NCBI RefSeq assembly: GCF_001723055.1
Contig: NZ_MDCR01000042.1
Location: forward strand, 33,551-97,550
Length of the DNA: 64,000 bases
From: Streptomyces niveus
GTDB lineage: Bacteria; Actinomycetota; Actinomycetes; Streptomycetales; Streptomycetaceae
Reading direction: 5' to 3'
Part shown: positions 53,957 through 63,052 of the stretch, in pieces
How the letters are laid out: every line of letters begins with the position of its first letter
Position numbering within the stretch: the stretch's first letter is position 1
Translations under genes and position numbers: made by a program
The notes under the pieces: model-generated
What the model saw: only the letters and a program-made list of their open reading frames with translations
The model's database searches: none
Told to the model about the DNA's origin: nothing

Positions 53957-54032
53957 CGCGCACTCCTGAAAGAGATCCGAAAAACAACGACCCCTAGAGG
54001 AAAACCTGTGTTCGGGCGAATGTGCGTCTCGC

Positions 54033-54075
54033 TGACGCTTCCCTTACGCGCGCGGGTGCCGCCTTGACGCTTTCC
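54033..54075. promoter_or_regulatory. Direct repeats TGACGCTTyCC upstream of kdp
   Basis: TGACGCTTCCC (54033-54043) and TGACGCTTTCC (54065-54075) are 32 bp apart, three helical turns. They lie in the 190-bp region between the kdp operon and the divergent DUF1707 gene. They are candidate KdpE (OmpR-type) sites; the regulator gene is not in this window. Confidence 0.45.
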
Positions 54076-54146
54076 ATACAGCCGCCGTCACCGGCGGGGT
54101 TGTCAGGGCCCGTCGGGGACGGCGCCGTCGCCCTTAGAGTGAGGCC

Positions 54147-54689
54147 GTGACCCCTCTGCCCGAGAACCCGCAGCGACAGATCAGCGAAGACGACCGCGAC
54201 ACGGTCGTGCGGCGCCTCCAGGAGGCGTACGCCGAAGGGCACCTCTCCCACGAGGAGATGGACGCACGCCTGCACACCGCGCTCGTCGCCAGGACACACG
54301 GCGAACTCGCCCCGCTACTGGCCTCGCTCCCTGCGGAGAAGGAGCCCACCACGTCCACGATCGCCGCGCAGGGCGGCCGGATCAAGCGGCACGGCGCATG
54401 GCGGGTGCCCCGGAATCTGAAGGTCGAGTCCGCGTTCGGCAAGGTGAGTCTGGACCTGTCCCGGGCGGTCATCGAGGACTCGGTGGTCGACATCGAGCTG
54501 CAACTCGGCACCGGCCGGGCCAAGATCACCGTGCCGCGCGACGCGGTCGTCGACTTCGACGGTCTCCAGACGGGGTGGAAGGACACGCATTACAAGCCCC
54601 CGCGGCGCTCCCGCCCCGGCGGCCCGACGATCCGGATCTCCGGGACCATGGGCTTCGGCCGGCTGAAGATCCGCCACGCGGGCCGCTGA
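54147..54689 (+). CDS. DUF1707 (SHOCT-like) and LiaF-like domain protein
   Basis: 180 aa, GTG start. The N-terminal DUF1707 module (ISEDDRDTVVRRLQEAYAEGHLSHEEMDARLHTALVARTHGELAPLLASLP) is a short helical oligomerisation-type domain. The C-terminal part (about 85-175) has short beta strands like cell-wall-stress DUF2154/LiaF proteins (KVESAFGKVSLDLSRAVIEDSVVDIELQLGTGRAKI, GTMGFGRLKI). No membrane helix. Function unknown. Confidence 0.85.
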   Translation: MTPLPENPQRQISEDDRDTVVRRLQEAYAEGHLSHEEMDARLHTALVARTHGELAPLLASLPAEKEPTTSTIAAQGGRIKRHGAWRVPRNLKVESAFGKVSLDLSRAVIEDSVVDIELQLGTGRAKITVPRDAVVDFDGLQTGWKDTHYKPPRRSRPGGPTIRISGTMGFGRLKIRHAGR

Positions 54690-54716
54690 GGCGCCACCGG
54701 TCTCCGGGCGTCCTGT

Positions 54717-57700
54717 TCACACACGCAGTGCGAACAGGTACAGCCCCCGTTCCCCGGCCGCCGCGACGACGCGGCCGTCGGGCCCCCACAGACACGAGTG
54801 CAAGGGTCCGTCGACGCGCATCAGGGTGGCCACCCGCTCCGTGGCACGGTCCCAGATCCGCAGCGTCCCCTGCGCGTCGGTGGTGGCGAGCCGGGCGCCG
54901 TCGGGGGCGACGGAGACCGACGTCGCTCCGTCGGCGTGGGCGGTGAGGACCGACGTACACGCCCCGCCGGCCCGGTCCCAGACGCGTACCGTCATGTCCT
55001 GACCGGTGGTGGCGAGCCAGCTGCCGTCGGACGCGACAGCCACCGGTCCCGCGTCGCACGCGGCCACGGTGAGCGTGCACGCGCCGCTCGCCCGGTCCCA
55101 GGTACGCAGCGTGCCCTGCGCGTCGGTCGTCGCGAGCCAGGTGCCGTCCGGTGACACCGTCACCGACCGCGCCCCGCCGGTGTGCCCGGTGAAGGTGCCG
55201 GTGCTCGTACCGCTCGCCCGGTCCCAGATCCGTACCGTCCCCTCGGCGCCGGCGGTGGCCAGCCAGGTGCCGTCCGGCGCGATCGCCACCGGTTCCTCCC
55301 CGTCGGTCTCGGCCGCCGGGATCGTCGTGCTCGCACCGCTGGCCCGGTCGTGGATCCGCAGGGCGCGCTCCTCGCCCCGGGTGGCGATCCAGCCGCCGTC
55401 GGCGGAGACCGTCACCAACTCCATATGCCGGACGGGGGAGTTCGGGGCGACCTCGGGTCCGCCGCCGGTACGGTTCCAGATCCGTACCGTCCTGTCGTCG
55501 CTGGTGCTGGCCAGCCACGTGCCGTCCGCCGCGAACGTCACCGACTCCACCCGCCCGGCGTGGCCGGTGAGTACGGCGTCGCAGCAGCCGGTGGTCCGGT
55601 TCCAGACGCGTACGGTCTGGTCGTCGCCGGCGGTGGCGACCCAGGTCGCGCTCCGGGAGAACGCCACCGACCGCACCGGACCGGTGTGGCCGGTGAGCAC
55701 GGCGGTGCACGTGCCGCTGTCGGGGTTCCAGATCCGCGCTGTTCCGTCGTCGCCGGCGGTGGCGATCCAGGTGCTGTTCTCCGAGATGGTCACCGACCGG
55801 ATCGTGTCGGTGTGCCCGGTGAGGGTGGCGGTGAAGTTCTTCGTGCGGCGGTTCCAGAGGCGTACGGTGCCGTCGTCGCACGCGATGGCGATCCAGGCGC
55901 CGTTCGGTGCGACCGTCACCAACTCCACCCGCCCCGGCGGATCGTCGAGAGCCGCGGTGCACACGGCTTCGTCCTGGCAGGTGATGCGCACCTTCCTGCC
56001 GTAGCTCATGAAGGTGAGCCACGTCCCGTCGTTCGCCCTCGTGACCCGCCACACACCGCGGGTGTCGCCGTTCGTGAACGAGCTGATGGCGGGTCCGCCC
56101 GCGGGGTTCCAGACGCTCGTCTGCCTGTCGCTGGCGAGGGCGACCTCGGTGCCGTCAGGCGAGATCGCCAGCGACCTCACCGACTGCGCCATGTCATCGA
56201 CGTTGGGGGTGACGATCTTGCCGGTGGCGGTCCCGCCGACGGGGTCCCAGACACGTACCTTGTCCGTGCCGTTGGCGGTGGCGATCCATGTGCTGTCAGG
56301 GGCGATGGCCATCGACTCCACCGGATTCCGCCGGCCCCTCGGCCTTGTGAGCGTGGTGGTGCAGATGCCGGTGGCGGGGTCCCAGATCCGTACCTCGGCG
56401 GTCCCCTCGGTGGTGGCGAGCCAGGTGCCGTTCGGCGCGATCTCCAACTGGCCCACCGGGCCGGTGAATCCGGTGAGCGTACGCAGGAGCGCGGGCACCG
56501 GGAGGTCCGGCGGCGGCCACGCGTTGACCAACACCGGCTCCGGGGGCGGCGGTTGCTGCCGCGCGGCCACCTGGCCGGCCCAGAGCGGGAGACCTTCGAG
56601 GCGGCTGTGCAGGACCGACGTCAGCGCCCGCGCGGGCTCGGTGGGGGTGAGCAGATGCGCGGCCTGCGCGATGGTGTGGGCGCGTGCGGCGGCGGTGGGG
56701 CTGCCGATCCGGGTGAGATCGCTCCAGGGGGCGGTGGGACCGCGCTGCGCCAGCCGCGTCTCCACCCAGCGCAGATCACTCGCCACGGCTTCGGCGAACT
56801 CGGCCCGCCCTGCCGCCAGCAGATGCTCGATCAGATGATCCAGCAGATAGCCCTCCCGCAGTTCCCACCACGCCCTGCCCGGATCCGGTGCGCCGGTGGC
56901 CAGCGGCCCTGCGGCGGGCAGGTCGTCGGCGACGGCGTCGACCAGCCGGGCATGGACGGTGTCCAGCGCCGCCTCGCCCAGCTCACCGGCCAGGTAGTCG
57001 CGGATCACGTCGTGCAGGGTGATCCGGCCCTCGCTCTCGGCGGACAGCGACAGCAGCGACAGCCGTTCCAGGTCCGCGCACAGGGCGCGGGACCGCGCCT
57101 CGGTGAGACCGCCGGTCACGCGCCACAACCGCGCGACGAGGGACAGCGGCACCGCCTCGTCCTCCGCGAACACCGCCAGCTCCGCGAAGCGTTCGGCGCC
57201 TCCCGGAGGCAGCAGCGTGGTGGCCGCCTCGACCGTCGCCCGCACCGCCCGGTTACGGCGTTCGGGATCGTCCAGGTCGAGGGCGCCCGGCGTACGGTCC
57301 ACGACCGCGGGCCCGCGCGCGGACAGCTCCCGCAGCATGTCGGTGGCGGCGGTGGTGACGTCGGCGCCGGTGGACACCTGCTCCGCGATGAGCCGGTTCG
57401 CCAGGCGCAGCAGCAGGGCCCACCGGCCGGTCGCCCGCAGCAGAGCCTCCGTGATGTCGTCCGGCAGGGGCGGCAGTTCCCAGGTCAGGACGGCCCGCGC
57501 CTGGTCGGGCGACATCTCGTCGACCGGGATCGACCGGGCGCCGGGCGGCAGCAGCGAGGGGATACGGGTCGTGACCAGCCGTACGCAGCGCTTCCCGCCG
57601 CGCAGGAACGGGGCGAGCTGCTCGCTCTCCCACACGTCGTCCAGGACCAGCAGCGTGCGCGGGCGCTGGTTCAGCAGCCGGCCCAGATGGGCGCCGGCGA

Positions 57701-58226
57701 GAGCGGGGTCGTCGAACTCCTCGGTGTTCCCGGTGATGAAGCGGGTGGCCTCGGCCACCTTCGCCGCGATCGCGGCCCGGCCGCGTACGTCCCGGCCGAT
57801 GGTGACGGTGTACACCCGGCCCCGGAACCGCCGCCGTACCCGGGGGTTGGCGCACACGACCCCGGCCAGCGTCGTCTTCCCGAAGCCGCCCGCGCCGGAC
57901 AGCGAGGTGGTGATCCCGACGGCCCCGCCGCTGCCGCACACCGCCGCGACGACGTCGTCCCCCTGTCCCCGGTCGACCACCCAGTCGGCGACCGGTTGCG
58001 GCTCGGGCGGCGGCGGGTCACCTGCCCCGGCGGCGGGTTTCTCCTGCCGTACGGCCACGGCGGCGGCGACCAGGACCGCCAGCAGGGCCGTACCGCCCAC
58101 CGATTCCCAGGAGTTGCGCCGCAACAGATCCAGGACGCCGGGCCAACGGGCGTCCGACGTCGCGGCGTTGGCCGCCAGCGCTCCCAGCACGGCCAGTGCG
58201 ACACCGGCACCGGCCAGCAGCACCAT
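54717..58226 (-). CDS. NB-ARC/WD40 STAND protein with N-terminal membrane hairpin (NLR-like)
   Basis: 1169 aa from ATG 58226 (start uncertain by a few codons). Two N-terminal transmembrane helices (about 1-22 and 43-60) form a hairpin. NB-ARC NTPase: P-loop GAGGFGKTT (111-119), Walker B LLVLDDVWE (192-200), RLVTTRIPSLLP sensor region (216-227) and an MHD-like LHD (404-406). A helical linker follows (about 415-585). Fourteen WD40 repeats to the C-terminus fit two seven-bladed propellers. The Apaf-1-like layout, with a membrane hairpin in the effector position, matches known prokaryotic STAND antiviral or signalling proteins. Trigger unknown. Isolated gene. Confidence 0.88.
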   Translation of the reverse strand: MVLLAGAGVALAVLGALAANAATSDARWPGVLDLLRRNSWESVGGTALLAVLVAAAVAVRQEKPAAGAGDPPPPEPQPVADWVVDRGQGDDVVAAVCGSGGAVGITTSLSGAGGFGKTTLAGVVCANPRVRRRFRGRVYTVTIGRDVRGRAAIAAKVAEATRFITGNTEEFDDPALAGAHLGRLLNQRPRTLLVLDDVWESEQLAPFLRGGKRCVRLVTTRIPSLLPPGARSIPVDEMSPDQARAVLTWELPPLPDDITEALLRATGRWALLLRLANRLIAEQVSTGADVTTAATDMLRELSARGPAVVDRTPGALDLDDPERRNRAVRATVEAATTLLPPGGAERFAELAVFAEDEAVPLSLVARLWRVTGGLTEARSRALCADLERLSLLSLSAESEGRITLHDVIRDYLAGELGEAALDTVHARLVDAVADDLPAAGPLATGAPDPGRAWWELREGYLLDHLIEHLLAAGRAEFAEAVASDLRWVETRLAQRGPTAPWSDLTRIGSPTAAARAHTIAQAAHLLTPTEPARALTSVLHSRLEGLPLWAGQVAARQQPPPPEPVLVNAWPPPDLPVPALLRTLTGFTGPVGQLEIAPNGTWLATTEGTAEVRIWDPATGICTTTLTRPRGRRNPVESMAIAPDSTWIATANGTDKVRVWDPVGGTATGKIVTPNVDDMAQSVRSLAISPDGTEVALASDRQTSVWNPAGGPAISSFTNGDTRGVWRVTRANDGTWLTFMSYGRKVRITCQDEAVCTAALDDPPGRVELVTVAPNGAWIAIACDDGTVRLWNRRTKNFTATLTGHTDTIRSVTISENSTWIATAGDDGTARIWNPDSGTCTAVLTGHTGPVRSVAFSRSATWVATAGDDQTVRVWNRTTGCCDAVLTGHAGRVESVTFAADGTWLASTSDDRTVRIWNRTGGGPEVAPNSPVRHMELVTVSADGGWIATRGEERALRIHDRASGASTTIPAAETDGEEPVAIAPDGTWLATAGAEGTVRIWDRASGTSTGTFTGHTGGARSVTVSPDGTWLATTDAQGTLRTWDRASGACTLTVAACDAGPVAVASDGSWLATTGQDMTVRVWDRAGGACTSVLTAHADGATSVSVAPDGARLATTDAQGTLRIWDRATERVATLMRVDGPLHSCLWGPDGRVVAAAGERGLYLFALRV

Positions 58227-58360
58227 GCATGTGACGCGTCCTCGCACCCGTACTCCCGTGTACCCCGTGGTCCGACCGGCCCCGACACTATCGGCGACAA
58301 CGGGCGCCCGGCGGCGAGTTGCCCGCTCGGGGCGCGACGGGGTAAGAGCGCTCGGAGTGG

Positions 58361-58756
58361 TCAGAGCGCGATGAGACCGGCGCTCGTCGGTCTGAACCCG
58401 CAGGCGTCGAAGTAGAACGCCCGCAGGTCGTCGTCGAAGTCGACGTGCAACCACTCGCACCCCGCCGCGCGGGCCTCTCCGGCGGCCGTGGCGACGAGTT
58501 GGGCGCCGATCCCCGCCCGCCGCAGATCACCGCTGACCACGGTGTCCAGGACGAACGCGTGAACGCCCCCGTCCCACGCCACGTTCACGAATCCGACGAG
58601 CCGGCTCCCACGCCACGCGCAGACCCAGCCGAGACTGTGCCGGCGCACCCGCGCCAGCCAGTCGATGTCGGGTGTCCGATGGCCGAAACCCTCGGCGTGC
58701 AGCGCGTTGACGGCCGCGTTCTCGAAGTCCCCCCGCCATTCGTACGTGATCGTCAT
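58361..58756 (-). CDS. GNAT-family N-acetyltransferase
   Basis: 131 aa. The acetyl-CoA loop is VVSGDLRRAGIGAQLVATA and the C-terminal segment is LRAFYFDACGFRPTSAGL. Compact single-domain acetyltransferase, substrate unknown. It lies 134 bp upstream of the NB-ARC gene on the same strand and is divergent from the ABC gene at 58.9 kb. Confidence 0.9.
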   Translation of the reverse strand: MTITYEWRGDFENAAVNALHAEGFGHRTPDIDWLARVRRHSLGWVCAWRGSRLVGFVNVAWDGGVHAFVLDTVVSGDLRRAGIGAQLVATAAGEARAAGCEWLHVDFDDDLRAFYFDACGFRPTSAGLIAL

Positions 58757-58871
58757 GCCGCGAGCCTAACCACCCCTCGCGGCCCTCGAACCGACCGCGG
58801 GTACCGTTGCCGACATGGGATTACCGCACGCGCAGGCGGTCCCCGGCGACGCCGGTGGTCCGGGAGGAGAA

Positions 58872-59507
58872 GTGACCGGAGTTCCGGTGATCGCGGCGGA
58901 CGGGGCCACCGTCACGCTCGGCGACACCACGCTGCTCGCACCCACGACGTTCGCTGTGCGGCCGGGCGAGTTCTGGTGTGTCACCGGCGGCAACGGTTCG
59001 GGCAAGACGACACTCCTGCGCGCCTTCCTGGGCAGCCGCAGGCTGACGGCCGGTACGTGCTCGGTACGGGGCGAAGCCGCCGACCTGGCGAAGCCCTCGC
59101 ACCGGAGGTCCGTGGCCTCGCTGGTCGACACCATCCCGTTCGCCCGGGACATGACGCTGCGCGAGCAGGTGACCCTGGTCGCCGCGTCCTGGTACGGCAA
59201 CGCCCCGGAGACCGCCGAACGGGCCGGACAGCTCATCGAGCGGTTGGGACTGTCCTCGCTGGGTGAACGGTTTCCCCACCAGGTCTCGTCCGGTCAGCTC
59301 CAACTCTTCAGCCTCGCCCTGACGTTGGTGCGCCCCGCCGATGTCGTACTGCTCGACGAGCCCGAGCGGCATCTGGACTCCGACCGGGTCGGGCTGGTGG
59401 CCGCGCTGCTCACCGAGCGGGCGAAGGAGGAGGGCACGGCGTTCCTGGTCGCCACCCACGAGGCCGCGCTGGTCAACCTGCGCGACGGCCGCGTGGAGCT
59501 GGGATGA
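58872..59507 (+). CDS. ABC transporter ATP-binding protein (CcmA-like)
   Basis: 211 aa from the GTG at 58872, chosen because GGAGG ends 4 nt before it; an ATG at 58815 would add 19 residues but lacks a site. Walker A GGNGSGKT, Walker B VVLLDEPERHLDSD and switch His in VATHE are intact. The signature reads VSSGQLQL instead of LSGGQ, an unusual substitution. Small ABC ATPase coupled by ATGA to the membrane protein gene that follows. Confidence 0.88.
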   Translation: MTGVPVIAADGATVTLGDTTLLAPTTFAVRPGEFWCVTGGNGSGKTTLLRAFLGSRRLTAGTCSVRGEAADLAKPSHRRSVASLVDTIPFARDMTLREQVTLVAASWYGNAPETAERAGQLIERLGLSSLGERFPHQVSSGQLQLFSLALTLVRPADVVLLDEPERHLDSDRVGLVAALLTERAKEEGTAFLVATHEAALVNLRDGRVELG

Positions 59508-61078
59508 CCACGCACACCACCGCCTTCCCCGACCGCGACAGCGGGAGCGACACCGACGCCCGGACGCGCGTCCACGCCGTACGGCAGCGCTACGCCCGCC
59601 GCGGCGACCGCGCCACGGTACGTGGCCACGCGTACCCCCTCTATCTCGTCGCGTTGTTCGGCGTCTTCTACCTGGTCCCGATGGTCCACGCCCGGAGCAC
59701 GTCCCCGGCGCTCATATCCGTGGGGTCCCTCACCGGGGCGACGCCGGCGGTCTGCGCGCTCGCGGTGGCGGCGTGCTGGGGTGCCCAACTCGCGGGCCGT
59801 TTCTGGGGACCGCTGGTGATCCAGCCCTTCCTGCTGCACGTGTTCATGTCCACGGACCTCTCCCCGGCGCGCTACCTCGGCGGCATCGCCCGGCGCCGAC
59901 TGGTGTACGCGGGCACGGTCACGCTGCTGGCGGCGTGCGCGGCGGCGTACCTCGCGACCGACCTGTTCGGTCAACTCGGCACCGCGCTGCGGGGCTTGGC
60001 GGTCATGGCCGGGATCAGCGCCCTCGCCCCGGTCGCCTGGCTGTGGGGTCAGGTCCGCGCGGTACGCGACAATCTCGTGCTCGCCTCGGCGGCGGGCGCC
60101 GTGGCACTCGCCGTGACCGCCGTGAGCCGCTCGGCCCCGGACGGTGCGGCGGCCGGGCTCGGACTGTGGCTCGTGGGCGCCGTACTGGCCACCACCGCTG
60201 CGGTCGTCGGACGGGCGGCCTTCCGCTCGATCCGTGACGTCGACCTCGCCAGGCTCGCCCGCGAGTCGGCCCGCGCCTCCCAGGCCCAGGCGTACGCGTG
60301 GACGGGCACGCTCCACCACGCGCTCGACCTGTACCGGCCGGAGCCGCGCGGTCTGACCTCCGCGCTGATCCGCCCGGACGGGCGCCTGCGCGGATATCTC
60401 GCCCAGGGGGCCGTCCGCGCGCTCCGGACGCCCGGTCGCGCGAGCGCCGCCGTGGCGCTGCTGCTGGTCGGCGGTGCCGCGCTGGCCCACGGGGTGGCCG
60501 GACGGGAGAGCGGCGGCGTGGCGTCCGTGTGGTGGACGGCCGGGGCGATCTGCGTGTATCTGGGCTCCGGTTGGGTGGGCGAGACCTGGCGCGGGCTGCG
60601 CGACGAGCTGACCATGGCGCCGCTGTTCGGCGAGTGGTGGGGCGGGACACTCGCCCGCGCGCTGGCCTGGCCGGTCGTCGCCGTGACGGTGGGAGTGTGC
60701 CTGGGCGGTGGCCTCGCGACCGTGACCCGGTGGCCGGAGCACGGCGCGCCCCCGGTGCACGCGGTTCTCCTTGTGGCGGGCTCGGTGGTGCTCGTACTCG
60801 GTGCCAGATTCCTGCGCGAGATGAAGCTGCATCTGCCGCTCGAACTGCTCCTCCCGATCATCACGCCGCTCGGCGATCTCTCCGGACTGCGTGTCGTGGC
60901 CTGGCAGTTCGACGGGCTCGTCGCCGTGGTGATCGGTGTCGCCGTGATGAACGCCGTCTCCTCGCCGCTCGTCGCGACCGCACTCGCGGTCGGCGTCGCG
61001 GCCTGCTGCGTCTGGACGGGCCTGCGCCGGACGGGGTGGGCGCACAGGGGACTGCTCACCCGCCTTCGCCGCGCGTAG
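59504..61078 (+). CDS. Multi-pass membrane protein, putative ABC-exporter permease
   Basis: 524 aa with about twelve predicted helices and an Arg-rich N-terminus. No domain I recognise. Its start overlaps the ATPase stop (ATGA), so the pair presumably forms one exporter. A central cytoplasmic stretch (about 245-310) separates two helix groups of similar size, suggesting an internally duplicated permease of the ABC-2 kind. Substrate unknown. Followed by a strong hairpin. Confidence 0.8.
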   Translation: MTTHTTAFPDRDSGSDTDARTRVHAVRQRYARRGDRATVRGHAYPLYLVALFGVFYLVPMVHARSTSPALISVGSLTGATPAVCALAVAACWGAQLAGRFWGPLVIQPFLLHVFMSTDLSPARYLGGIARRRLVYAGTVTLLAACAAAYLATDLFGQLGTALRGLAVMAGISALAPVAWLWGQVRAVRDNLVLASAAGAVALAVTAVSRSAPDGAAAGLGLWLVGAVLATTAAVVGRAAFRSIRDVDLARLARESARASQAQAYAWTGTLHHALDLYRPEPRGLTSALIRPDGRLRGYLAQGAVRALRTPGRASAAVALLLVGGAALAHGVAGRESGGVASVWWTAGAICVYLGSGWVGETWRGLRDELTMAPLFGEWWGGTLARALAWPVVAVTVGVCLGGGLATVTRWPEHGAPPVHAVLLVAGSVVLVLGARFLREMKLHLPLELLLPIITPLGDLSGLRVVAWQFDGLVAVVIGVAVMNAVSSPLVATALAVGVAACCVWTGLRRTGWAHRGLLTRLRRA

Positions 61079-61116
61079 CACCGGGGCGCCACGCGCGTAC
61101 GCGCGACGACGACGAC

Positions 61117-61144
61117 GGCGGACCGCGCCGAAGCGCGGTCCGCC
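61117..61144. terminator. Bidirectional hairpin terminator
   Basis: GGCGGACCGCGC (61117-61128), tetraloop CGAA and GCGCGGTCCGCC (61133-61144) form a perfect 12-bp stem between the convergent permease and sprA genes. Confidence 0.9.
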
Positions 61145-61203
61145 GGTGGTGCGTCACTCCACGGGTGTCCCGAAGGGCCGGGGAGAGGGGTGCGTGGCGC
61201 GTA

Positions 61204-62097
61204 CTAGAGAACCGTGGCGCCGTAGACGCTCAGGGCCTCCGTGACGGGCTGGTAGAACGTGGTGCCACCGGAGGAGCAGTTGCCGCTGCCGCCGGAGGTG
61301 AGGCCCAGCGCGGTGTTGCCGGAGAAGAGCGAGCCACCGCTGTCGCCCGGCTCGGCGCAGACGTTGGTCTGGATCATGCCGTACACGATGCCGCTGGCAC
61401 CGTAGTTGACCGTGGCGTTGAGGCCGGTGACCGAACCGCCGCGCAGCCCGGTGGTGCTGCCGCTGCGCTGCACGGACTGGCCCACGAACGCGTTGCCCGC
61501 GGACGTGATGTCCCGGTACGTACCGTTGTACAGGTAGACACGACCGTCGGCCGCACTCGGGTTCGAGTGGCGGATGATGCCGTAGTCGTTGGTCGGGAAG
61601 CTCGTCCCGGTCCGGGTGCCTATGGACCAGCTGCTGCTGATGTTGGTGCAGTGACCGGCGGTCAGCGCGTGGGCCACGCCGCCGACGGACACGTTGAAGC
61701 CGAGCGAACAGCGGCTGCCGCCGGTGGTGATGGCCTCGCCGCCGGCGATCAGCGGGCTGAACTTCCCGTTGGTGCGGTTGACCGTCAGCTCGGCCTTGGA
61801 GTCCGCCAACGCGCTCTTGACCTCGGCCAGTTCGGCCTTCGACACGGTGCTGTCGATGGTCACGACGATCTTGCCCGTGCTGGCGTCGGTGTACCAGGCG
61901 GTGCCGGCCACGTCCGCTTCGAGCACGGCGGCGCTGGCGTCGGCGAGCTGCGTGGCGTTCGCCTTGACCTCGGGGGCCGGGGCGGCGATGGCCGAGGGGG
62001 CCGCGAGCGCGACGGCGGTCACCAGACCGGACGCCACGGCGACGAGCCGCGCCCGTCTGGGCGTGCCGTTGAGCGGGGAGAGGCGCTTGAAGATCAC
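61204..62097 (-). CDS. sprA: Streptogrisin A-type secreted serine protease
   Basis: 297 aa pre-proprotein, GTG start with GGAGGA 4 nt upstream. Signal peptide (about 1-38), propeptide (about 39-116) and a mature chymotrypsin-fold protease of 181 aa starting [11 protein letters not shown] at 117. Catalytic triad His149 (TAGHC), Asp171 (NDYGI) and Ser253 (GDSGGS). Cys pairs are at the expected places. It is nearly identical in sequence to S. griseus protease A as I remember it. Long non-coding region upstream with candidate regulatory repeats. Confidence 0.97.
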   Translation of the reverse strand: MIFKRLSPLNGTPRRARLVAVASGLVTAVALAAPSAIAAPAPEVKANATQLADASAAVLEADVAGTAWYTDASTGKIVVTIDSTVSKAELAEVKSALADSKAELTVNRTNGKFSPLIAGGEAITTGGSRCSLGFNVSVGGVAHALTAGHCTNISSSWSIGTRTGTSFPTNDYGIIRHSNPSAADGRVYLYNGTYRDITSAGNAFVGQSVQRSGSTTGLRGGSVTGLNATVNYGASGIVYGMIQTNVCAEPGDSGGSLFSGNTALGLTSGGSGNCSSGGTTFYQPVTEALSVYGATVL

Positions 62098-63052
62098 GAG
62101 ATCCTCCGGTGGTAGTGGGGGATGGACAGCCCGTCCGGTAGGGCGGGCAGTCGGTGCGTACGGGTCCCCGACCAGTGGTTGCTGGGCGTGGACCTGTCAA
62201 TCTGCGCGATCGAATGGTTGACGGCTACGGCTCCGGACGCAAGGACGAGTTCCGGTCCCCGGGCGGAGAGCCGCCCCGGCGGGTCGGACGGCCCGCGCCC
62301 GACCGCGCGCCGGGGCGCGCGCCGGTGTCTTTCCGGCTTTACTGCAAAGCGTGGGCGCACTACGGGGTGCGGTGGGTCCGTGCCGGAAACGCCCGTGACG
62401 GGCAGTGGGTTTGAGCCTGTTTGCAGTCTCTTTGCATTTGATTGCAACGGGTTACATGACGAACACACGCGGTTTGCCGACCGTTTGGCACCTCGTTACG
62501 GCTGATGTGTATGGCGCCCGATGAGGCATCTGGGTCGGACGGTGCAACTGGCCTCTACTGCGGCATTCACTCGGCTTTCGAGGGACTTTCCTGAGCGTTC
62601 CGCATGGCCGAATCTTGAACTCCGCCGCCGCGATCCTTCCGCTTTCAGACCTGAATACGTCCGGAGGCGCGCTCTTGCGGAGGGTCATCCGGATGTGCAG
62701 CCGTAGGGCCGCCGGTCCGTTCCGTGCGCCACCGGCTGCTCCACGCACGCGCGGGCCGGGTGCGCACGAAGCGGGTGTGCCCTAACGTCCACGATGGTTG
62801 CCGTAGCAAAGTGAACATATGTGAGGCCCGGGACCGGCCATAGGCGTCGGCTCCCAACAGCCGCCTCTGCTCAGCCGACTTGAGCGCCGGTACTCATGCT
62901 CGGTGCCGCCTTGCCACGCCGACATCGACGCACCGGGGGCGCGGGGGCGTTCGCTCTCGCGTACGCGGGGGAGCGCTCGCCGGTCTCGTCCGCGCCGACG
63001 ACGGCTCCACGACGCTCGACCCGAAGGCGGCACGTTTCACCGTCGAGTGAGG
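62098..63052. promoter_or_regulatory. Long intergenic region between the SDR gene and sprA
   Basis: About 950 bp with no gene I can support. Three TTGCA words at 62421-62425, 62432-62436 and 62442-62446 (11 and 10 bp apart) and one inverted TGCAA at 62343-62347 make an operator-like cluster about 330 bp from sprA. An isolated TTGACA is present on the minus strand (62200-62195) without a good -10. 62500-63050 has short open frames on both strands, but none has a ribosome site plus coding bias. Confidence 0.5.
62421..62446. repeat. Helically phased TTGCA repeats
   Basis: TTGCA occurs three times at helical-turn spacing in a stretch otherwise low in G+C. TTGCA/TGCAA words resemble MalR/Reg1-type catabolite operators of Streptomyces exoenzyme genes, but the resemblance is only by eye. 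Confidence 0.45.

Noticed and set aside
54846..56500. Repetitive DNA that could be mistaken for a tandem-repeat array or CRISPR
   Set aside because: The periodicity (about 125 bp) follows the WD40 blades of one coding sequence; no short conserved repeats with unique spacers.
55182..58415. 1077-aa plus-strand open frame opposite the NB-ARC/WD40 gene
   Set aside because: Antisense to a gene with clear NB-ARC and WD40 motifs; its apparent repeats only mirror the WD40 repeats.
62521..62706. 61-aa plus-strand frame in the sprA upstream region
   Set aside because: No Shine-Dalgarno sequence, no recognisable motif and weak codon bias.
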